Assembly: GCA_900155495.1 (NCBI GenBank)
Contig: FTLJ01000173.1
Span: 1-64,000 of the forward strand
Length of the DNA stretch: 64,000 bases
Reading direction: 5' to 3'
DNA from: Porogramme epimiltina
Lineage: Eukaryota > Basidiomycota > Agaricomycetes > Polyporales > Polyporaceae
Under the pieces are notes generated by a model, which worked only from the letters and a program-made list of their open reading frames with translations, did no database searches and had not been told where the DNA came from. Position 1 is the stretch's first letter. Each line of letters starts with the position of its first letter. Below are positions 46,504-57,805 of the stretch, one piece after another. A program made the position numbers and the translations under genes.

Positions 46504-47507
46504 ATGTCCGCCTACGGTGCCATCAAACGCGCCGTCTCTGGCACTCTTCCCTCCACAACATGGCTTACTGGCTCAAAACGTCCCGACGCGCCGAAGCACC
46601 TCACATTGCACCACTTGACCCTTGAAACCGCGCAAAAGCACGCCGGCCTCATCGAATACCTCCATCGCGTCTTCGCGGACGAGCTCGAGGGCGGACAGAC
46701 ATACCCTCAGGAGATCCTCGCCGGAGAGGAGTACACAGCGGGTCAGTTCGCGGCGTACTACTTCTCTGCGGACGTGATTGTGGCTGTAGTTGGCCTTCCG
46801 GCGCAAGAAGGGGTCGATCTCGACGATGGAAAGGAGATCCAGCTCGGCTTTGCGGAGGCAGCCGCCGGACGGACTTGGGAGGACTGTATAGCAGGATGCT
46901 ACTACGTGAGTCTTCCTTCTGCGCTTCGGAAAGCCTCCCCCAATGTTAAGGAGATGCATCGCATCTGTCTGGAGTGGACGGGCCCACCAATGCTTCCTAG
47001 TCTTCGCTCATGAACTCTAATATTGACTTTTCATCTCGTAGGTGAAACCAAACTATCCAGGAAGATCGTCCCATGTATGTACCTCCTCACATACACCCCC
47101 TCTCTGTTCCACAGTCCCCCAAACCCACGGCTCACCCGGTCCATGTAGATCTGCAACGCCGGTTTCCTCGTCCCGCCTACCCAGCGCGGCCGCCGCGTTG
47201 GCACCGTGCTCGCCCGTTCGTACCTCTATTACGGGCCGCGTTTCGGATATGAAGCGAGCGTTTTCAACCTCGTGTACGTGAGCAACGTTGCGAGCGTCAA
47301 GTGAGTGTCCTTGTTTCACCCTTCATTCCTCTGGGGCGAGTGCTCACCGGTTCCGGCGATAGGCTCTGGGAAGGACTCAACTTCACGAAAGCCGGCCTCA
47401 TCCCCCGCGCTGGACGCCTAAAGAAGCCCGACGGCTCGGGCGAAGAGTTCATCGACGCATGGGTGTTCTACAAGCGGTTCGACCCGCTTCCCGAGGCCAG
47501 TGCGTAG
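46504..47507 (+). CDS. GNAT N-acetyltransferase (MPR1-like)
   Basis: Acetyl-CoA-dependent N-acetyltransferase resembling yeast Mpr1 and related proteins, which acetylate toxic proline analogues and protect against oxidative stress. Exons 46504-46905, 47042-47074, 47149-47300 and 47363-47507 give 243 residues. The GNAT core is in the second half: YVKPNYPGRSSHICNAGFLV, then RGRRVGTVLARSYL (the acetyl-CoA R/Q-x-x-G-x-G/A loop, here RRVGTVL), then GYEASVFNLVYVSNVASVKLW and IPRAGRL. The N-terminal half holds the conserved YPQE motif. It is the only plus-strand gene inside the cyclin array and has no visible link to it. The substrate is inferred from family likeness. Confidence 0.92.
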
Positions 47508-50500
47508 ACGGAGGCCGAGGGACTGCGGTGGCTGGAGCTAGAAGAGGTGCGATAAGCGTAGACGGATGTATTTGCCTGTACAGTACGTGAAGAACAACGA
47601 CGTGGTTGTCTCCAGGATGTTTGGAGTTCCGGTCTTCTGTCCGATCGCTCATCGGAACGAAGAACGCTGACTGGGGACGTCTGGTATGCCGCTTTTAGGG
47701 TGCCATTATCGCGCCAAAAGTTCATGGCGTCCAACTTCATCACCGTCTCGCTCCAACCGCGCACACAGTGTACTGGCCTGTCCATGATCGCACATATTCA
47801 ATATCAACACAGCCTAGCGAAGGGAGTGCGTAGATCATCCCTTGTCGAGCGCCCCCCTCCACATCTTGTCGTCATTTATGAAAATCGCTAACTGTTTACA
47901 CACAGGATTCCGCGCGCGGCGCTCTCCCGACATGCTATCGGATCTTTTGAGGCTGGGAACCTGACGTCGGCGCCGCAGCGCCCACACGGGCGGCGTGGTC
48001 ACGCCTTCTCTATAAACATTCGTATCTCAAACACCCGTCTCGTGGTCGTGGTGATATGTCGGGCTTCCGAGAACATATCAGAACGCCCTCGGCTTCTGCT
48101 GCGCGATGAGCCTGGAGCCCCGGTTGGGGCGGACAGAGGAGACAGAAGTGAATGCACCGGTGTGGTATCTCTCGTCATGAGCCTTCGATCATACGCTAAG
48201 CTGAGAACTTCGGAACCACTAGGGCATACTGGGTCATCAGCCCTCCATGGAGTTTTCCGCCCGGTTCCCTCTGAAAAGCGCCAGTATTACAATCGCTGGA
48301 CATGATGATAAGGCCAACATGACAACAGTGATCTCAACGTTTTGTATGGACCTGCCACCCTGCACATGTCCGTCATAGTGTTGCAGGCTCATGACCACCA
48401 CAGGGAGTGCACGCTGGCAGAGGACCTCCATAAACGCCCCGCAGTGGTTACGCGACTGCTCCGATGGATGGCGTACTATGCAATTGACCAGCGGCGCATT
48501 ACATCGATGACAACTTGGAACCTCCTGTAAGTTCTGCGCCATCCTCCGTCCTCAGCCTGACGTACTCAAGAACTAACCAACCGAAGGGGTCCAATTAGCA
48601 TCATCGAGGCCCCGACTACGTCCCCGCTGCCACCGGGACACCCCGGCGCCCACGTCTCCTCAAATACAAACACATCCATACACACAGTCCAGCGCTGCAG
48701 GGGCTGCCGCCGGCGGATAGACACTGGGCGCGGGTTCACGCCCGGTGTGGACGGCGGGACTTTGCGCGGTGCCGCCGGGGACGCGGGAAGCCCCGGTGGA
48801 CTGCCGCGAGTTAGGCATGAGGCGTCCTAGGGAGGGGAAGGTCGGCTTAGAGCAGCGAGCGCATCGCTGATCCAGGATGCGTCGTGCCTCATCGCCGGGC
48901 GGCGCGGGTGTCCGCGCGCCCCTCGCTAGGTTCCCCAGAAGCAGTGCGAGCTGTTGTAATGTATGGGCGTATTAATAATGCATACTTGACGACTGCTGAC
49001 TGGCGACAGGGCAGGGTTCCAGGCGATTTTTGCAGGAAAGAGAGCAGCCTTAACCGTCGAATGACTTGAGCTCCGGCAACGCCGCGGGAGCAGCGATTGA
49101 AGCGCCCAATCCCACAGTGCGCCTTCTACTTCCACATTCTTAGGGCAGAAGAGGGAACGTGGTGGGCACGCTGAGGCGCCCGGCGCAAGGGAACATCACC
49201 GGTCAGTGCCTCGGTGCCGTAACCGTGCGGGCTTAGCTAACTGGTATCCGAGGACAGTAGGCATGCTCGACAAAGGGGCTCGGCGCGTGTCATTGTGATA
49301 GGAAAGAAGCTATAGGGTACGTGAGGGAATGGTGAGGCCGACATAGGGTCAGCGGCAGCGGGAGCTCCCCGACCGAGGGCGACGCACGGAGGTCCATTTG
49401 GGCGGATAGCGCACTGTCATAGGAAATTTGCGCGAAGTCACCGGCATAGGGGTACGTTATCTGCGCTTGTCGTCCTTAGCGAGTATAGACGTGAAGACTG
49501 GATAGCCAATCCAGGGACCACCACATCCGAGTGCATCTATGGAAGTATGTATGTCCACGGAAGAGGAAACAGTACATCACCGGCGTACTGGGAGCAAACC
49601 TATCCTTAGGTGCGTGTATGCGGCTCCAGGCCGCAAGATGGCCGCGCAGCTTGTGTGGGAGCGCACGAGTCCTGTAGAAGGTTTGGGTCAATGGAACCTA
49701 ATAGCCTGTTTGACGGGCCCGCACTGTATCTCACCTCTCCAGGCAGGTCTCGCCACACGTTGTTGTGCACTCGCGGCAAGCGGAAATGCTCGGTGGGAAG
49801 ATGAGAGCCGGCCGACGTATACGGGTAGGTTCCAGGAAGGCTAACGGACTTCTTGCCTTCGATTGACGCGGCGCTTGAGTGGCGGAAGCAGGGCCGGCGC
49901 CCGCGCACGCGCCAGCCTCGAGGCAAGATGCAATGTGGATCAGACTATCTGTAGGAACAGAACTGGCGCGCGGGGACATGTGGGGTGCCAGGTCCTGCAC
50001 TCGAGTTCAGGGTGGAGAGAACGTATACCGTCATTGAGATGCCGAAATCACAGCGAGGAGGCCTCCTGGTGATATCGGAGCTGGGTATACGTACTACGTT
50101 CAAAGTAGCAAATGGACCACACCGGAGATCGATATGGAAGCGTGAGGTGGCGAGTGGCTCACCCTGCGATGATATAACGTTTGTCTAAATGCTATGGTAG
50201 AATAGTATGAAAGTCAATCATCGAGAGTTCTAAAGTACCCTCAGAAGAGTGTAGAACGAGATTTCCATAGAACTTGACTAACGTGAATTTAATCGGGAGA
50301 CGGGATGTACATGCATGTGATCATGAGGAGCGAGGCATCGCTGTATTAAAATTTGAAACGTCGATCACCGGGTTTGAACATCAGAAAACCCGTGCCCCTC
50401 CTCGGATCGGTAGCTGTGTTTGACTTGAGTTGTCGTCTAGATCAGACGCTGTCGTGTTTGGGTAGGGATTGCAGTGGCCTAAAGGGCTTGAACACGGATA

Positions 50501-50648
50501 TTGTTGCGGATAGGCATCGGCATGGCGCCAATTAGAAACACGGTGTAAACGCCGGAACGTCATACGACGGCGGGATTGAGTTATCACAGGAAATTGCAAT
50601 ATTATCTGCACTTCCAGGCGCGTTCAAGATGTTCATGCGGAATCCTGA
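47508..50648. other. 3.1 kb without a supportable gene
   Basis: Includes a GC-rich tract at about 48600-48950. Open frames up to about 106 codons overlap on both strands, none with a recognisable motif, start context or splice partner. Possibly decayed mobile DNA, but no terminal repeats were seen. Confidence 0.4.
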
Positions 50649-51281
50649 TCAACTTGGGAGAGTCGGTAGGGGGTATCCCGGGATCTGGGCCATGTGTCCA
50701 TTAGGTTGGACATTCTTTCCGAAACTTCGACGCAAGGTGTTCTCAAACTCGGCGAGTGCCCAGGGATCGATGTTAAACTCGAATCCTAAGTGACGGCACA
50801 TCTCCCGCACCATCTGGTTGATCTCCTGTAGGCTGAACATACCCTGCGATATCTGCAGCCAGCATGTCTTGTTGGAGAAATTGATGTCGCTGAACATCTT
50901 TGATGCGACCATGTATGCGGTGAGAAAGAGCCTGTGGCCAGACATGCCCCTCGCAGCGGGATAGAAGGATTTTAGGCGATGGAGGAGGTAGAGTGCAGAG
51001 AACGTGATGGAAGAAGGATGTTCTGTGCGGTAGATGAGGTAGGCGATAAAGCGATCCAGAGGGGGCGAAGCTGGAGGGTCCAATGGGGACACCACATTTG
51101 ATGTCAAGAACAAGCGAGTGATATAGTTTGCGGCGATTATCGCTTCCTCTTCGTGGCCATAGTACGGATCCTGTAGAGCAAATGTCATCATGTAGGTCTA
51201 CACCCGAGTACTGAGTGGCGTCTAACTTACTATGACTTGTATAGGTTGGGGCATCACAGAGGGCATCGCATACGAGGACAT
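50649..51281 (-). CDS. PCL/PHO80-type cyclin 2 (short)
   Basis: 190-residue cyclin-box protein, exons 51281-51231 and 51170-50649. Helices match cyclin 1: NYITRLFLTSNVV, SPPLDRFIAYLIYRTEHPSS, TFSALYLLHRLKSFYPAARG, HRLFLTAYMVASKMFSDINF and VREMCRHLGFEFNIDPWALAEF. The long Pro/Ser tail of cyclin 1 is missing; the protein stops at PLPTLPS shortly after the box. The 17-codon first exon (MSSYAMPSVMPQPIQVI) is joined by a 60-nt intron with a GTAAGT donor. It is probably a CDK partner like its neighbours; cell-cycle or phosphate/starvation roles cannot be told apart from sequence. Confidence 0.88.
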
Positions 51282-51697
51282 CTTCAGCAGCTCAACTTCA
51301 GGAGTTTGTGAGACGGAGAGCGAACTTAGCCCCACTTAAATAGAGTGGGAGGATGGAACGTGGAACAAACATCGTGTGTGTGGCGTGGCATGAGGGACCA
51401 AAGCGACCTAGTTCCTGAGCGACGTCCGTGGTACATCCATCGGCGTGGGCACCGCCTCGCGCGCCTGAACACGAGGTGATGAAAAGACCACAGCCGTATA
51501 CGGCTTACGAACGCATGTGCCAAGACACAGTACCTGAAGGTTGGACAAAGAGACAAGGCAGATGGAAACGCGTGAGCGATAATAGGTCACGACAGTGTGA
51601 TGGCCACCTTGGGTGTCGATGTCAGACACCGGGGTTATAGCTTCACGTAGGGAGTATCCGGAATGCATAAGTTTAAACTTTTGGAACCAACACTCAC
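51282..51697. other. Upstream region of cyclin 2
   Basis: No gene seen. Confidence 0.4.
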
Positions 51698-51952
51698 TTG
51701 ATGTGTAAGAACCAGGCTTGCCAGCGTGAATGAAATGTTCGCCAGCTCACTGGGTAGTGTCGGCGCTTTCGCAGCGACAGAACAATTGATCAGTGCAAGC
51801 CAGATGAAGCCGGCCCACGTTTGAGGTTCTCCGATATCGAGATACTTGCACATACATGACCGTCTGAGTAGCGGAAGCACCGGGATCATACATATGCGGC
51901 TGAAGCTGAAGCATTGAAGCCTCCGAGCGGCGAGGATGACTCCGCCAACCTT
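51698..51952 (-). pseudogene. Degraded cyclin-box relic
   Basis: A minus-strand frame reads VILAARRLQCFSFSRICMIP, then RRSCMCKYLDIGEPQTWAGF and a LINCS...APTLPS end. This parallels cyclin positions LTAYMVASKMF..., REMCKYLDY and DPWALAEFENTLRRSF...PLPTLPS, with the middle compressed. The N-terminal half of the box is missing and no start or splice structure restores it. Weak but ordered similarity, and it lies between two intact cyclin genes on the same strand. Confidence 0.4.
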
Positions 51953-52337
51953 CGGGATCTCTTTAGCGCCAGGGCCTCTCTGTGGCGGTGCAACTGCGCT
52001 CCGGGTCTCGTCTGTTCGATCCCTGCAAAACCCTATTTTTTGACCTTTTAGCCCACTTTCCGTAAACACCCCTTGCGGAGGGTGGGAATCCATTACCCCT
52101 CGCACGCATACAGATAATCATAAGTAAAGGAGTATAAGTAAGTGTTTCAGTGCCCGTCTCAAATCGTATGTAACATAGGAAGGAGGGTGATGCAGTTGGA
52201 GCCAGCACTAATGAAGGGAACGCGATGAACGAAGGATTAAGTAGAGTCGAGGAAGATATTGGATACAAGTTAACACAAAGCGAGGAGGTGCGTTGCAAAT
52301 TCGCCTCTGCAATTGCGACCTGCAGGCAGCCTACAGC
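51953..52337. other. Spacer, no gene seen
   Basis: 3' flank of cyclin 3. Confidence 0.4.
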
Positions 52338-53462
52338 CTACGCCCCTGTCCAGTTCGCCGGCGTCGTCAGGCTTCGCTTGCGTGGCGGGATGTAGCTCGT
52401 CGTAGGCGACCCCGCCGGCTTCCAATAGATTGGAAGACCGGTTCGCGGTCCATAATGAGAAGGAACGAGCTCGACAGGAGCATGTGACGCACGGGGGTGG
52501 GGGTATCCGCCGGAGGGAACAGATGGAGGCGGCGGGAGGGACGGCGGTTGGAGCAGCGACCCCGGTGGAACTGGGGTAGGCGATGTCCGAAGCTTTCGGG
52601 GAGGAGGCGAGCGGTACCTGCTGAGGTCCAGCGGAGGCGCGGTGGGGTGGGTGTCGAGTGGGGGGTGCTGGTCGACGATCGACGCTCCAGACTGCCACGA
52701 AGAAGCGGGAGTGGCAATTCTCAGTGCGCCTGGATGGAGTTCACTCGCCGCCCCGGAAGGCACTCCGACGGAGCCTCGAGCGTCGTATTGTCCTCTGGGG
52801 TCTCGGGGAGTATAACTTGCATTATGGCGATATGTCGTATGGAGACCGGCGGTGTGTGCTGTACGGGGGTGCATCGGCAGAGACTGGGTTCGTTCCATGG
52901 GTGCATGACGGGACGTTCGATGCGTGCCGGGACCGATGTCGCCCACGTCTGGGTGGTCGCGCCACACGGTGTTCTCGAACCGCTTAAGTACGTCATCGTC
53001 TATCCACAGGTGAGACTCTAGGAGGTCCGCCATCGCCTTTTTGAGCTCGATTATACCATAGAGGTGCCAGTCACGCTCTGCCTGCGCGATCCAACGTTCG
53101 TTGTTCTTCGTCAATGCGTCCACGTGGTCTAGTGGAGGATATCCTTGACAGGCTAGGAGGAAAGCGGCTGCGAAGAGCGTGTGTCCCGCCTGAGGAGATG
53201 CATAGTCGAGGAGGTCGCGGGACTCCAGGCGGCCTAGAAGGAAGAGCGCTCGGTATGTCATGCGGGGGCTGCATTGTGCCTGCTGGAAGACGAACGAGAC
53301 GAACGAGCTCAACGGAGGAATGGGGGAGGGTGGGGAGGGGCGTCGTGTGCCGCTGCCATAGAGGAGGATATTGAACTGGTTGTGGATGAACCGAGCAGAG
53401 AGCTCCGACAACTTCTCCCAGTTTCGAAGATCCCATCCGCGAAGGGTGTATGGCGCGGACAT
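52338..53462 (-). CDS. Cyclin-like protein 3 with long Pro-rich tail
   Basis: 374 residues, single exon. The cyclin box is divergent but in register: LSELSARFIHNQFNIL, IPPLSSFVSFVFQQAQ, MTYRALFLLGRLESRD, HTLFAAAFLLACQGYPPLD and ERDWHLYGIIELKK, with FENTVWRDH near its end. The tail of about 200 residues is rich in Pro, Ser and Arg and probably disordered. I chose the ATG at 53462 because the next upstream in-frame ATG (53531) lies 7 nt from the TATA box. CDK binding is infer red from the fold; the canonical EREMCKYL helix is altered here, so the partner may differ from that of cyclins 1 and 2. Confidence 0.78.
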   Translation of the reverse strand: MSAPYTLRGWDLRNWEKLSELSARFIHNQFNILLYGSGTRRPSPPSPIPPLSSFVSFVFQQAQCSPRMTYRALFLLGRLESRDLLDYASPQAGHTLFAAAFLLACQGYPPLDHVDALTKNNERWIAQAERDWHLYGIIELKKAMADLLESHLWIDDDVLKRFENTVWRDHPDVGDIGPGTHRTSRHAPMERTQSLPMHPRTAHTAGLHTTYRHNASYTPRDPRGQYDARGSVGVPSGAASELHPGALRIATPASSWQSGASIVDQHPPLDTHPTAPPLDLSRYRSPPPRKLRTSPTPVPPGSLLQPPSLPPPPSVPSGGYPHPRASHAPVELVPSHYGPRTGLPIYWKPAGSPTTSYIPPRKRSLTTPANWTGA

Positions 53463-53962
53463 GTCGTGCTGGTGTTCCAAAGACGTCGAGAGGCCGGATC
53501 TGAAGAGAGCAGGGAGGATTTCAGGCTGCATACCCAGTTATATATCTACGCAGAACAGCGCCTCGGCCCAGTAGGCCACCAAAGCGAGGCGTTCAGCGTC
53601 GAACAAAGGTGGCAACGCTCGGGGGCTGCGTCAATGAGCAGTGGCCGCTCGAGATATCCATTTGGTGCCTGACCTTTTGAATGGCCCGGCGACTAAACTT
53701 GCTATTCACGACCGAAAGGAGCTAGGCAATACTTATACCCACAATCGCGCAGGAAAATAGGGGTTGGAAAAGGCGGATTTGCTCCTAGAGATAGATAGAA
53801 AGGATATCTTACAAACTTCACTATCAGTATCCGGAAGTGTGGCCCGCGCCTCGCACACAGAACGTCTCTGATGAAATCTATTAGAAGAGCACTTTGCATG
53901 GCAATTATGAATGGAGATACAACATAGCTGGGTGCGAGGATAGGCTCACAAACACATACGAC
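53463..53962. other. Spacer between cyclins 3 and 4
   Basis: Contains the TATA box of cyclin 3 at its left end. No gene seen. Confidence 0.5.
53538..53544 (-). promoter_or_regulatory. TATA box of cyclin-like gene 3
   Basis: Reads TATATAA on the minus strand, 76 nt before the ATG at 53462. Confidence 0.5.
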
Positions 53963-54679
53963 CTAGTATTCGAGAGAAGGCTCAGTAGCACATAGCTGAT
54001 CAATGAAGTTGCTCTTGTCGCACAACAAGCGCGACCACATCGGTACCGGACGCTCAGGCACCTCGCCCTCCCAACCGGCGCGCGGCAGCGCCGTACCTCC
54101 AGAGAGCACGTGGCACATCTCCTTGACCTTGAGCGCGTCGATCCGATGAGAATAGTCGCCCAAGAGGCGACTTATCTCGCCCATCATCTTCTCAATGTGC
54201 TCACGAGAGAACAATGTGTCGGCATGCACAAGCTCCTCGAAGACATCCGCTCCGCCACACTCAGCGGCGCGTATAAGTGTGGCCAGGTACAGTCCGTGGG
54301 GGTTCAGGGTCCGTGCGCGAGGGAAGATCCGGAGCAGACGTTCCAGAAGAAGGAGCGTCTGCATAGCGACTTCAACGAAGTGCTGCGGCGGGAGGACATC
54401 GAGGAGACGACGGATGTAATTTTCGAGTGGCGGCAGAAGGGAGAACTTGAGCAGAGGACCTGATATCTGGAGGCGATCATCACAGAAATGTTGACTCATG
54501 TACCGCATAGAAACCCTCGACATCTTGAGAAGATCCACGAGGAAGAGCGAGTAGAGCGGAGAGTCACGCTCCACCTTTTGAAAGGTTGAATCAGATAGAA
54601 ACGACAATAGAGGCCCGAGAGGGTCGGAGGGAACATCGTAGAGGTGGGACTCGTGAGGTTGATCATCGCAGTGTTCCAT
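53963..54679 (-). CDS. Divergent cyclin-like protein 4
   Basis: 238 residues, single exon. Similarity to the neighbouring cyclins is low but follows the same helix order: MRYMSQHFCDDRL, LPPLENYIRRLLDVLP, VEVAMQTLLLLERLLRIFPRARTL, HGLYLATLIRAAECGGADVFEE and IEKMMGEISRLLGDYSHRI. The HGLYLATLI helix stands where the HRLFLTAFM helix lies in cyclin 1. The N-terminal 65 residues before the box have no counterpart. A TATA box lies 100 nt upstream. Position in the array supports the assignment; CDK binding is uncertain. Confidence 0.6.
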   Translation of the reverse strand: MEHCDDQPHESHLYDVPSDPLGPLLSFLSDSTFQKVERDSPLYSLFLVDLLKMSRVSMRYMSQHFCDDRLQISGPLLKFSLLPPLENYIRRLLDVLPPQHFVEVAMQTLLLLERLLRIFPRARTLNPHGLYLATLIRAAECGGADVFEELVHADTLFSREHIEKMMGEISRLLGDYSHRIDALKVKEMCHVLSGGTALPRAGWEGEVPERPVPMWSRLLCDKSNFIDQLCATEPSLEY

Positions 54680-54778
54680 GATTCGCCCGGGTTGACCGTT
54701 GGAAGAGTGGCGGGGAAGGCGTATGAAGGTGCAGAAGGGCTGGCAGAGAGGTGTTGAGAACTTGTCGCGACAGCTGGG

Positions 54779-54785
54779 TTATATA
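54779..54785 (-). promoter_or_regulatory. TATA box of cyclin-like gene 4
   Basis: Reads TATATAA on the minus strand, 100 nt before the ATG at 54679. Confidence 0.5.
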
Positions 54786-55357
54786 CCCCTTGCGTCTTCC
54801 ACGGAGACCACATGTTGAGCGAGGACAGGAAATTACGGTGCGAAGTGCATAAAGGCAAGGTGTCGAGTCAGAGCCTCAACGTCAAGAGGCTGTCACGGAA
54901 GGATGGCAAAGAGGTGTCTACCGGCGAGCTCGTGCCTGTGGTCTGCACGATGCATCACTAAACTTGAAAGCGGTATGCATGAGCGCACTGAACGACCATG
55001 TGCTCGCCCCACTCACCTGCAGTAGCCATGAATTCCTGTCGAGAAAAGGCCCGGAGAGCTCGCGGAGTTACATAGCTGTGTCTCTGCAGCGGTACGATCC
55101 GTCGTTCCGTCGTTGAAGACGTTGAGAAAAGTGTGCTAGTCGGCGTCTGCCGGTGTCTTGTGTCGCGTGGCGGTCCAGAGTCGGCGGCAAACACGCGTCG
55201 ATGACGGCTTGTGCCAAGCCCGCGTGCTGCGCCGCCCGCCCACCATGCTCAGCCCCACCCGAAGTCTACCCATACCTTACACCACAGCACCCTCACAGCC
55301 TCGCTTGTACACACCGCTCATTCCTTTTGTTCCATGTTCTTCTGATTTTCGACCCTA
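54786..55357. other. Divergent spacer before the AAA ATPase gene
   Basis: A pyrimidine-rich leader precedes the ATG at 55358. No gene seen. Confidence 0.45.
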
Positions 55358-57805
55358 ATGTTACGCCTTCTCTCTCGCGCGCCCCGAACCCTCACCCGAA
55401 CCGCGTCAAATGCCGCGTGCGCGACGCGTTCACGCGACATCCCGACCCGAAGATTCCTCACAACCAACGGGCCACACTCCCCGCGCCCGACGCTGCGGCA
55501 CCAGAATACGCCGGAAGACCTCGTCAGCCACAAGAGGCAGAATGAGGCCGTCTCGGGAGAACTCCCATCCACACCTGTAGGCCCATCGACTGGTTTCGGC
55601 GGGTATGGAGGTGGAGGAGCAAGCGGAGCACGCGACGCAGTCCTGACGACCGTGTTCGGCGTGATTGTCTGTGAGTAGAGTATGTTGTCTTCCCCAAGTC
55701 CCTCGTTGTAATCCCGGTTACGTCGTCATGACCAAGTGTTTGCTGGCGGCGTTGTGTACATGGCATGGTACAAGAAGAACGTCCTTTGGAAGGTCTGCAC
55801 ACGCGTCACCAACAACACAGACCCGCTGCTCATTGCCCGTGACCTCTAGATTGAGAAGGCATTCGGCTCCGACTATGACCCTGCGCTCGAACTGGCCAAG
55901 GTGTCCGCGAAGAAGTACAAAGCCGAGCGACAAACAGCCACAGGAGATGATGAGCTCAACTGGGACGTCGATGAGCCTTGGACGGAGCATCTTCGTCGTC
56001 AGGAGCAAGACCTCATAGACCGCATCATTCAGGGGCGCGAGGTTGGACATTACTTCGTTTTGCTGGGGCCTAAGGTGAGTTGCCGCCGCGTCGGGGGTTA
56101 TTATCGCGTTCATAGAGTCGCTGTTAGGGCACGGGCAAGACCACGATGGTCTTGGACGCGATGCAAGTCGTCCAGGCAGAAGGCGTGGCGATGTGCGACG
56201 CGCACCCAGACCTGGAAGTTTTCCGACTGCGTCTTGGAAAGGCGTTGAACTACGAGTACAACGAAGACACCCAAACAGGCCTGTTCCAGAGGAGAGATCC
56301 CCGTGAAGGTGTGTGGGGTCCTAGGAGCATCCAGAATTCGGAGCATTGACGAACGCCTGGAGGCGGGCCTGCTCTGGACATCGAGCGCGGTAGGATATAC
56401 ATGTCGTAACGTGTGTTCTCCGTTTCTAATGCCCCTTTCTGAAGCCTTAAATAAGCTCGAGAAAGTCGCCCTGAAACATGCCCAGAAGACAGGGAAACCT
56501 CTTATCCTGGTCATCAACAACGTCCACTACTTCAACCACGATGACGACGGCAAGAACATGCTCTTGCAGTTCCAGCAGCGCGCTGAAGCGTGGGCGGCAA
56601 GCGGTATGTCCCCGACCATTATAAGATTGGATGATTTCTAAGGTGCACGACTAGGCATCATGACGATGGTGTTCAGCACGTGAGCATTCTATACTCTCTC
56701 CGTCGTGGTTTTGGCTGATGGTCTGACCAGGGATGACTTCTGGCCCTTCTTCGTCATGAGTACGTCTCGCCCGCCAACCCTTCAGGGTACCACTCACTCG
56801 CCTGCGTAACAGGGAAGAACGGCAGCAGGATGCATGTCGTATCCGTGTACGACCTCACCAACAAGGACGCCTTCTCAGCCGCTAAGCGCATGCGCATGCA
56901 CGCGCGACGCGCAAAAGCGTCCGATGATGCGTTCCGTGAAGTCGTGGGCCTCGTCGGCGGGCGACTGACGTACCTCGGAAAGGTGACAAAGGCCACGGAC
57001 ATGGTCAAGCACGCGCGGGAGATGCTTGTGGTAGAGAAGGCGTGGCTCCTCAGCCAAATCGGCCTCATCCCCGACTGCGACGACGACGTGATGGACGAGC
57101 AGAAGTGGTCGTCGTGCTCGTGGCTCCTCCTACGGGAGTTCGTGAAGCGCCGCAAGGAGGACGAGGAGCGGATGAAGGAGCTGATCGCCCAGGGGGAGGC
57201 CACTGACGACGACCTCGTGAACCTGCCGCTGCCGCGGATATCATATGTGCGTGCTTGGCTTTTATAACCAGTGACCTGCCCTTGCTGACCGCTGTGCGTG
57301 CAGTATGAATGTCGGCAGATCATGACCCGCGCGGATTTCATGGACGGTGAGTCTGTTGGAATCGTCTCTATGGTAATCCTAACGGGGTAAATGCTATAGA
57401 ACTCGATCGCAAGAACATCATCACCATCGACGTAAGTTCCGCGTTCCCGCGCGTGCGTAGCAGCTTCTAACATGTGCCCTCCCGCGACTCCGCAGATCAA
57501 CCACGACGTCTCACCCGACTCAATGCTGATCCTTCATGCCGCAGAAGAGGTCGTCTCAGAAGACGGGTTCGACGAGCTCCTAGAGGGCGTCCGCGACAGA
57601 GTGGATGAGATCGAGAGTCTGCACCGGACGCGCGAGCTGACGGTGAGTTGTGCTTCTACCAAGCTTTTTAGCGTGGTGGCGCATACGGCCCTGCTTCGGC
57701 GTGTCGTTATCGGGGCTGACCTGTGCACGTCTATAGTTCAAGGACCTGGACAAAGGCGACTGTGTCCGGCTTGCCGTCGACAAGACGGGCATGAGGTCGG
57801 TGTAA
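55358..57805 (+). CDS. Membrane-anchored (probably mitochondrial) AAA+ ATPase
   Basis: P-loop ATPase of a fungal AAA family, exact role unknown. Thirteen exons: 55358-55670, 55737-55792, 55850-56074, 56128-56308, 56363-56389, 56445-56603, 56655-56679, 56731-56759, 56813-57246, 57304-57346, 57400-57431, 57496-57642 and 57737-57805, giving 579 residues. The N-terminus is Arg/Ser/Thr-rich without acids (MLRLLSRAPRTLTRT), a mitochondrial presequence type. A single membrane segment follows at about 97-116 (VFGVIVLFAGGVVYMAW). Walker A is GPKGTGKTT at 196-204, split by an intron after GPK. The Walker B strand is LILVINNVHYF (287-297), with NN where acidic residues are expected. The C-terminal half (about 330-560) is helical and probably a winged-helix region. 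A relic of exon 4 lies at 36601-36730. If a further intron exists near 57800, the C-terminus would be longer. Confidence 0.88.
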
